From positions 1-64,000 of the forward strand of contig NZ_AUAM01000024.1 of NCBI RefSeq assembly GCF_000428725.1: 64,000 nt of DNA. Reading direction: 5' to 3'. The translations under genes were made by a program, and so were the position numbers. The notes beneath the pieces are model-generated. The model saw only the letters and a list, made by a program, of their open reading frames with translations. It did not search any database and was not told the origin of the DNA. This stretch comes from Psychromonas aquimarina ATCC BAA-1526. GTDB taxonomy: Bacteria; Pseudomonadota; Gammaproteobacteria; Enterobacterales; Psychromonadaceae. Shown here one piece after another: positions 58,430-64,000 of this stretch. Position 1 is the first letter of the stretch, and each line of letters begins with the position of its first letter.

Positions 58430-60982
58430 ATGGCGACTAAAACGAATCAAGCAAAAGCAACTGTAAAGAAAACCGCAGTGAAAAAAACAGCTGCGAAGAA
58501 ATCAAGTGCCGCGAAGGCGACCGAGCATGAAGCTCCAGTGTTTGTTGACTGCACCAGTGAAGAAATGCAGAAGGCAATTGTTGAGCGTTTACATAAAGGC
58601 TTAGGTACGGACAGCGAGAAAGCGAACAACAAAGCATGGTGGAATGCTACGTGTTACGCTGTTAATGAAGTCGTTTTTGACAAACTGACAAAAACTCAGC
58701 AGAACCACGCAGGAAAAGACGTACGTTCAGTAAACTACTTATCTCTTGAATTTTTAATGGGTCGTTTACTTTCAAACAACCTGCATAACCTAGAGCTGTT
58801 CAAAGTAGCCGAAGAAGCATTAAAAGGCCTAGGTAAAGACTTATATGAAATCTGCGATGAAGAACCAGATATGGCACTTGGTAACGGTGGTCTTGGCCGT
58901 CTTGCCGCATGTTTCATCGATTCATTAGCAACACTTGGTTACCCTGCAATTGGTTACGGTATCCATTATGAACATGGTTTATTTGCACAGTCATTCCAGG
59001 ACGGCCGTCAGATTGAGCGTCCGGATACATGGCGTGAATACGGTAACCCTTGGGAAATCTGTCGTCCAGAATCTGTTCAGCATGTTCCTCTATATGGTTA
59101 TGTTGAAACTGTTTTTGATGAAGAAGGCGGTTCACATAAAGTATGGCATGCCGGTCAGAAACTTAAGGGTGTGCCATGGGATGTGCCGATTGTAGGTTAC
59201 GGTGCTAAAACAGTTAATATTTTACGTCTATGGGAAAGCCGTGCCGATGAAGCGTTCGACTGGGACGTATTTAATGCAGGTGGTTATGTTGATGCTCAGG
59301 CAGAAAAATCACAAGCAGAAACTGTTTCAAAAGTATTATACCCGAATGATGAAACTTCAGAAGGTAAAGAGTTACGTTTAGTTCAGCAGTACTTCTTCTG
59401 TGCTTGTTCAGTTAAAGATATTCTACGCCGCTTTAAACGTGCGAATAATGACTGGACTAAACTGGCAGAGAAAGTTGCGATTCAGTTAAATGATACGCAC
59501 CCGACAATCGCTATTCCTGAATTAATGCGCATCTTAGTTGATGAAGAACGTCTGTCTTGGGACTTCGCATGGGAACTTTGTCAAAAAGTATTTGCATACA
59601 CAAACCACACTCTACTGCCTGAAGCACTAGAAAAATGGTCTGTAAGCCTGTTTGAAAAAGTATTACCTCGTCACCTTGAGATCATTTACGAAATCAACCG
59701 TCAGTTCTTAAACCTGGTTGAAGAGAAATGGCCTGGTGATGATCAGAAAAAAGTTAAGCTTTCTATCATTGAAGAAGAAGGTGAGCGTAAAGTTCGCATG
59801 GCAAACCTATGTGTTGTTTCATCTTACAAAGTAAACGGTGTTGCTGCCGTGCACTCTGAACTGGTTAAAACTGATCTGTTCCCTGAGTTCCACGAGCTGT
59901 ACCCGACTAAACTAGTTAACGTGACAAACGGTGTTACACCACGCCGCTGGTTAAAAGCATGTAACCCTAAACTTGCTTCACTATACGATGACGAAGTGGG
60001 CGCTGACTGGGTTGTTAACCTTGATAAACTACGCGGTGTATTACCTAAAGCACAAGATGTTGCGCTGCAGAAACGCTTTATGGATATCAAGAAAGACAAT
60101 AAACTTGAATTAGCTAAAATCATCAAAGATCTGACTGGTGTTGAAGTTTCTGCTGATGCAATCTTTGATATTCAAATCAAACGTCTGCACGAGTACAAGC
60201 GTCAGCAGCTGAATATGATTCATATTTTAACGCTGTACAAACGTCTGTTAGACAACCCTGATTACGATATGGTTCCACGTGTATTTGTATTCGGCGCGAA
60301 AGCGGCACCGGGTTACCATATGGCTAAACAGATTATTTACGCACTAAACAAAATTGCTGATAAAGTAAATAACGATGCCCGCGTTAAAGGTAAACTGAAA
60401 GTTGTATTCTTACCAAACTACCGTGTTTCACTTGCTGAGAAACTATTCCCGGCGGCAGATATCTCTGAGCAGATTTCAACTGCGGGTCTAGAAGCATCTG
60501 GTACTGGTAATATGAAATTCGCAATCAACGGTGCATTAACTGTTGGTACTATGGACGGCGCGAATATCGAAATGGCAGAAGAGATTGGTGCTGAGCACAT
60601 GTTTATCTTCGGTCTAAGTGTTGCAGAAGTGAAAGAGCTGAAGGAAAGCGGTTATAAACCTTATGACTACTACTACGCTAACCCTGAGTTAAAAGCAGTA
60701 TTAGACTGGTTAGATTCTGACTTCTTTACACCGGGACACCCAGGTGCATTATCAGACATCAAACGCACTCTGCTTGAAGGCGGTGACGAGTATTTATGTC
60801 TAGCTGATTACGCATCATACTGTAAAGCACATCAGGATATTGATGAGACTTACCGTAACAAGTCACTATGGGCTGAGAAAGTAATTCTTAACTCTGGTGC
60901 TATGGGTAAATTTAACTCAGACCGTTCAATTGAAGATTACGCAAACACTATCTGGGACTTAGAAAAGTACCCGTTAGCTTAA
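58430..60982 (+). CDS. glgP: glycogen phosphorylase with Lys/Ala-rich N-terminal tail
   Basis: 850 aa from ATG 58430 (AGGTG just upstream); the earlier ATG at 58382 lacks a site. The catalytic core is complete: [52 protein letters not shown] and the PLP lysine in [20 protein letters not shown]. It releases glucose 1-phosphate from glycogen. Residues 1-35 form a tail absent from E. coli GlgP: KKTA repeats ([19 protein letters not shown]) like those of histone-H1-type bacterial proteins. A perfect terminator follows. Confidence 0.96.
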   Translation: MATKTNQAKATVKKTAVKKTAAKKSSAAKATEHEAPVFVDCTSEEMQKAIVERLHKGLGTDSEKANNKAWWNATCYAVNEVVFDKLTKTQQNHAGKDVRSVNYLSLEFLMGRLLSNNLHNLELFKVAEEALKGLGKDLYEICDEEPDMALGNGGLGRLAACFIDSLATLGYPAIGYGIHYEHGLFAQSFQDGRQIERPDTWREYGNPWEICRPESVQHVPLYGYVETVFDEEGGSHKVWHAGQKLKGVPWDVPIVGYGAKTVNILRLWESRADEAFDWDVFNAGGYVDAQAEKSQAETVSKVLYPNDETSEGKELRLVQQYFFCACSVKDILRRFKRANNDWTKLAEKVAIQLNDTHPTIAIPELMRILVDEERLSWDFAWELCQKVFAYTNHTLLPEALEKWSVSLFEKVLPRHLEIIYEINRQFLNLVEEKWPGDDQKKVKLSIIEEEGERKVRMANLCVVSSYKVNGVAAVHSELVKTDLFPEFHELYPTKLVNVTNGVTPRRWLKACNPKLASLYDDEVGADWVVNLDKLRGVLPKAQDVALQKRFMDIKKDNKLELAKIIKDLTGVEVSADAIFDIQIKRLHEYKRQQLNMIHILTLYKRLLDNPDYDMVPRVFVFGAKAAPGYHMAKQIIYALNKIADKVNNDARVKGKLKVVFLPNYRVSLAEKLFPAADISEQISTAGLEASGTGNMKFAINGALTVGTMDGANIEMAEEIGAEHMFIFGLSVAEVKELKESGYKPYDYYYANPELKAVLDWLDSDFFTPGHPGALSDIKRTLLEGGDEYLCLADYASYCKAHQDIDETYRNKSLWAEKVILNSGAMGKFNSDRSIEDYANTIWDLEKYPLA

Positions 60983-61005
60983 TATTCTCTTAAACAGTTA
61001 AACTT

Positions 61006-61039
61006 AAAAGGCGATAATTAATTATCGCCTTTTTTTTTG
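61006..61039 (+). terminator. terminator after glgP
   Basis: Perfect stem AAAAGGCGATAATT/AATTATCGCCTTTT followed by extra Ts. Confidence 0.92.
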
Positions 61040-61079
61040 CTTAAAGCGCAGTATAATCAGTAGCATATTTTGTTTAGTT

Positions 61080-61241
61080 ATACCAAATCCGATAATTATC
61101 TACTCATTTATGCTGGCTAAAATGAATGCTAGCTTCGTTATTGATTTTGTAATTAGAACAACTAGTTACTGCAATCAATGCCTTGCTTTCATCCATTTTT
61201 CCTAAGCCTAAACAGATCACCCAATTAACGGAATTGGTATT
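61080..61241. mobile_element. about 160-bp fold-back (MITE-like) element
   Basis: Ends are inverted repeats, ATACCAAATCCGATAATT on the left and, read in complement, ATACCAATTCCGTTAATT on the right (about 16 of 18 equal). The interior is also an imperfect inverted repeat (AAAATGAATG.. against ..CATCCATTTT) around a central TAGAACAACTA. TA precedes CCAA at both ends, fitting a TA target duplication. It has no ORF. Confidence 0.6.
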
Positions 61242-61270
61242 ATTTATTTTATACGACCGGGGAGGTTGTT

Positions 61271-61567
61271 ATGTCTCAAGATAAAAATACAGATGATGTA
61301 TGTGAAGCGTGCGGAACTATTGTTGAACTAGGCAGTGTTATTGCTGAAGATGATACTGTGCTGGTATTACCTTTTAGCGGTGCAGATCAGCAGAGTGTTG
61401 ACCTGCTTGCACAAAAGTATATTGATGCGGCAGCGGAGCGTTTTGCAACGGTACAGGTAAGTAAAAAAGAAACTGCTGCTGAAAGTGGTGTGAGCTGTGA
61501 AGTTTCACTGCAGTTTGAATGTACTGCTGAGAAACTGATTTTTGAAATGGGTCTAAGTGCTATTTAA
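61271..61567 (+). CDS. YfcZ/YiiS family (DUF406) protein
   Basis: 98 aa behind an excellent GGGGAGG site. Small acidic protein with an early CEACGTIVELGSVI and a C-terminal FECTAEKLIFEMGLSAI that matches the YfcZ/YiiS family end. Function unknown. It lies between the fold-back element and a terminator, so it appears monocistronic. The CxxC pair could bind metal, but that is only inferred. Confidence 0.82.
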   Translation: MSQDKNTDDVCEACGTIVELGSVIAEDDTVLVLPFSGADQQSVDLLAQKYIDAAAERFATVQVSKKETAAESGVSCEVSLQFECTAEKLIFEMGLSAI

Positions 61568-61613
61568 GTCTTTACCTTATCTAATGCGGCCGTATTAAAT
61601 TCTGCGCCGTCAC

Positions 61614-61646
61614 AAAAGAGTCTGCACTGCAGGCTCTTTTTTTTTG
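61614..61646 (+). terminator. terminator after the DUF406 gene
   Basis: Stem AAAGAGTCTGCA/CTGCAGGCTCTTT with one wobble, then eight or more Ts. Confidence 0.82.
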
Positions 61647-61732
61647 CCTGTTATTAAACTTAATTTCTTCTTTTCCAGCTTAAAGGTTTATACTACGCAT
61701 TTGAAACTTTAATTTACTTTTTGGAGAATGCT

Positions 61733-63052
61733 TTGCTCATTGATGATTTACCCGTTGACCGCCGTTTAATTATTTCACTATCTCACTTGGGATTTACTGA
61801 AACGACACAAATTCAAGCGGATGCGATTCCAATTGCTGTTGCAGGAAAAGATTTACTGGCATCATCAAAAACGGGTTCGGGTAAAACTCTGGCATTTTTA
61901 CTTCCGGCAATGCAGCGTGTTTTAAAAACGCGTGCGCTGACTAAGCGTGATCCGCGTGTATTAATTCTAACGCCGACACGTGAGCTGGCCAAACAAGTTT
62001 ATTCGCAGCTGCGCTTACTAGTGGCTAATACCAGTTTAAAATCAACCTTAGTATTAGGTGGTGAGAACTTTAACGATCAGGTTAAAGCGCTGGATAAAGA
62101 CCCGCATTTTGTTGTCGGCACACCGGGACGAATCGTGGATCATCTTAAAAAAGGTTTATTACACCTTCATGGTTTAGAGCTGTTAATCTTAGATGAAGCG
62201 GATCGTATGCTGGATTTAGGTTTTGCGGAGCAGTTAAAAGCGATTAATGAAGAAGCAAACCACAGATTACGCCAGACACTGCTGTTCTCTGCAACGCTTG
62301 GTCATGCCGAAGTGAATGAGTTTGCCGGTGAATTATTAAAAGCACCGGTGCGGATCGCCGTTGGTGAAGAAAACCAGCAGCACAGTGAGATATCACAGCG
62401 TTTTTACCTTGCCGATAATTTAAATCAGAAAGAAAAGTTACTGTTTCATTTTGTAAAAAATGAAAGTGCCAAACAGATTATTATCTTCACCGCGACCCGT
62501 AAAGATACTGAGCGTTTAAGTGAAGTATTAACTGAAAAAGGTTTCGATACAGCGGCTCTGCATGGTGACTTAACACAGAGTAGTCGTAATAAAATAATGG
62601 ATTCATTTTCACGCGGTAAAGAGAAGGTACTGGTAACAACGGATATCGCTTCCCGCGGCCTGGATCTGCTTAATGTCAGCCACGTTATCAACTTTGATAT
62701 ACCTAAGCATACCGAAGAGTATATCCACCGTATCGGCCGTACAGGCCGTGCTGGCGAGAAGGGCGATGCGATTTCAATTATCGGCCCTAAAGACTGGGTT
62801 AACTTTAAAAAAGTAGAAGAGTTTGTGCAGCAGCATATCAGCTTTGACCGTGTTGAAGGTATCAAACCAAAGTTTAAAGGTATTAAAGAGGTTATCGCAA
62901 AACCGGTTAAGAGTGCCTCCGCAGATCATACTGCTAAAAAGAAAGTGCTTAAGAAAAAGCCGAAAGCCAAAGCTGCTCCCAATAAAACCTTCCATGAAGC
63001 GAAAGATGTCGGTTTTGCGCCGATGCGCCGTAAAAAGAAAACTGAAGAGTAA
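61733..63052 (+). CDS. srmB: DEAD-box ATP-dependent RNA helicase, SrmB-like
   Basis: 439 aa from TTG 61733, where GGAG sits six bases upstream; a TTG at 61721 would overlap it. All helicase motifs are present: Q motif, SKTGSGKT (I), PTRELAKQ (Ia), TPGR (Ib), DEAD (II), SAT (III), TTDIASRGLDL (V) and HRIGRTGRAG (VI). The C-terminal tail is very basic and ends FAPMRRKKKTEE. SrmB helps early 50S assembly; assignment to SrmB rather than a relative such as RhlE is from overall resemblance and is not certain. Confidence 0.88.
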   Translation: MLIDDLPVDRRLIISLSHLGFTETTQIQADAIPIAVAGKDLLASSKTGSGKTLAFLLPAMQRVLKTRALTKRDPRVLILTPTRELAKQVYSQLRLLVANTSLKSTLVLGGENFNDQVKALDKDPHFVVGTPGRIVDHLKKGLLHLHGLELLILDEADRMLDLGFAEQLKAINEEANHRLRQTLLFSATLGHAEVNEFAGELLKAPVRIAVGEENQQHSEISQRFYLADNLNQKEKLLFHFVKNESAKQIIIFTATRKDTERLSEVLTEKGFDTAALHGDLTQSSRNKIMDSFSRGKEKVLVTTDIASRGLDLLNVSHVINFDIPKHTEEYIHRIGRTGRAGEKGDAISIIGPKDWVNFKKVEEFVQQHISFDRVEGIKPKFKGIKEVIAKPVKSASADHTAKKKVLKKKPKAKAAPNKTFHEAKDVGFAPMRRKKKTEE

Positions 63053-63054
63053 TA

Positions 63055-63091
63055 AAAAAGGCCGTTCAAGCTTAATTGAACGGCCTTTTTA
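63055..63091 (+). terminator. terminator after the helicase gene
   Basis: Near-perfect stem AAAAAGGCCGTTCAA/TTGAACGGCCTTTTT with a short loop. Confidence 0.92.
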
Positions 63092-63192
63092 CTAACCTTT
63101 TCTGGATTAAAACTGTGACTGTTATTGCTGATAAATAACCGGAATACCTGCCTTCACTATCCCAATTTTAATCACTAAGAGCGAACAGATAT

Positions 63193-63492
63193 TTATGCGA
63201 CGACTTTTGCTCTGTTCTCAAGATAATCTTCCACGGAATGCAGAAGAGCTTCATCGGCGACTTCTAAAATGTTAAACATCAGCCAGAGATGAGGATCATT
63301 GTCATACCAGCGGCGGCGGTTACAGTCGAAGGGGAACTCAAAAGCTTTCTCATAAGAAAGCAGGCTTAGGTCATGCTTCTTCACCAGATCTATTATCTCT
63401 TTTATAATAGGCTCCCTGACTTTCTGATGCATCTCTTTAAATTCATCCAGTTGTTTTTTTAAATTCGGATGTTTGTCATACCATCTGCTCAT
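63193..63492 (-). CDS. hypothetical protein with repeated RWYD motif
   Basis: 99 aa with a good AGGGA before the ATG. The sequence RWYDKHPNL at residues 3-11 recurs as RWYDNDPHL at about 61-69, suggesting an internal duplication. The rest is amphipathic helix (about 12-50) and an acidic end. I do not recognise a named family; I know only similar hypothetical proteins in other bacteria. Alone on its strand at the end of the window. Confidence 0.6.
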   Translation of the reverse strand: MSRWYDKHPNLKKQLDEFKEMHQKVREPIIKEIIDLVKKHDLSLLSYEKAFEFPFDCNRRRWYDNDPHLWLMFNILEVADEALLHSVEDYLENRAKVVA

Positions 63493-63973
63493 TATTTATT
63501 CCCTGTTTTTGGGACTATCTGTAGTGTTTTAAAACAGATAAAAAATGACCGGGCGAAGTTACCTTCTGTTATAGAAATGATCCAGTCACTGCTTGACGCT
63601 GCAAGATAAAAGCTTAGTAAGGATATTTCGAGTCTGTATTGAATGTAGTATAAAAAAGTATTTAAAGACTCTAGTTAGGCCACTTTTATCAAAAAAAGAT
63701 ATGTTTTAAAGTAGATTATAAATGAGCATCTTTTAGGCTCGGTTCTAGAAGGAGAACAAATATTGATAGCAGATGGACGAAATGTCCGGTTATTAAATAC
63801 AGATTCAGGCAGAAAATTGTCCTTTAAAGAAAACCGTGATCGACGGGCGCGGGCATAACTGTATGAATAACAGTGATGGAGACCCCGCCCCTGACATTAT
63901 TGAGTGGTAAGTATTTGATAAAAATAATGGAACGGTTTATTTTTTATTAGGAGTGATAAAAAAGGGGGTTGTT
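63493..63973 (+). promoter_or_regulatory. non-coding region with a possible short ORF and an RNA hairpin
   Basis: About 480 bp upstream of the last gene. AAGGAG at 63749-63754 is followed by TTG 63763 and a 31-codon frame to TAA 63858. Overlapping its end, 63845-63890 can fold into a long stem: outer arms GGGCG-GGG/CCCC-GCCC and inner arms CATAACTGT/ACAGTGATG. It could be a leader peptide with a structured RNA or chance. No known riboswitch class is recognised. Confidence 0.35.
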
Positions 63974-64000
63974 ATGGTAACCAATATCTTTGAAGAGATT
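63974..64000 (+). CDS. start of a gene running off the right edge
   Basis: ATG 63974 has GGGGG six bases upstream. Nine codons are visible (MVTNIFEEI) and the frame is still open at the end of the window. Too short to name. Confidence 0.6.

Noticed and set aside
63843-63900. c-di-GMP (GEMM) riboswitch
   Set aside because: The stem is convincing but the conserved GEMM core bases are not present.

Overview
The window reads as an ordinary chromosome segment of a marine gammaproteobacterium of the Alteromonadales/Vibrionales type. Psychromonas-like gene content is my best guess; it is inferred from gene content, AT-rich spacers and recognisable gammaproteobacterial synteny, not from any search. 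Coding is dense on both strands. No rRNA, tRNA, CRISPR array, prophage or full-length insertion sequence was recognised.

Layout. 1-4.3 kb: tail of an unknown basic protein, a hypothetical gene, an alkyltransferase-like gene (atl), a periplasmic solute-binding protein and gltS. 4.3-10.3 kb: gltBD glutamate synthase behind a structured leader. 10.4-17.2 kb: an NhaC antiporter, an FAD-dependent oxidoreductase, a membrane PAS-GGDEF cyclase and a D-2-hydroxyacid dehydrogenase. 17.2-28.1 kb: an exported protein of unknown function, then xni-ppnN and queF/syd, an order also known in enterics, here with two signalling genes (a GGDEF cyclase and a TPR protein with a degenerate GGDEF domain) between ppnN and queF; then ubiK, a DUF2750 gene and rraB. 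28.1-34.5 kb: plsC-parC, an SLC13 carrier and hemL. 34.6-43.7 kb: clcA, a broken DUF6776-type gene, erpA, an RND efflux pair, a tandem repeat array, yadS and a rhodanese. 43.9-52.3 kb: glgX, argA and a TAXI-type TRAP transporter with two binding proteins. 52.4-57.8 kb: fur-fldA-ybfE-DUF2788-ybfF facing seqA-pgm. 58-64 kb: glgP, a YfcZ/YiiS-family gene, a DEAD-box helicase, a hypothetical gene and the start of a further gene.

Working together: gltS and gltBD serve glutamate uptake and synthesis, and argA draws on glutamate. pgm, glgX and glgP form a dispersed glycogen set. Fur, flavodoxin and ErpA serve iron and redox balance.

The most interesting content is repetitive DNA. (1) A 126-bp miniature element with near-perfect terminal inverted repeats and a 3-bp target duplication splits a membrane coiled-coil gene between clcA and erpA; removing it on paper restores one continuous frame. 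(2) About seven and a half in-frame copies of a 78-bp unit begin inside the last codons of the RND permease gene and run roughly 560 bp past it. (3) The 3' end of clcA is likewise duplicated, at a 90-bp offset. (4) Two further fold-back elements, 266 bp and about 160 bp, sit upstream of seqA and downstream of glgP. Glycogen phosphorylase also carries an unusual lysine/alanine-rich N-terminal tail.
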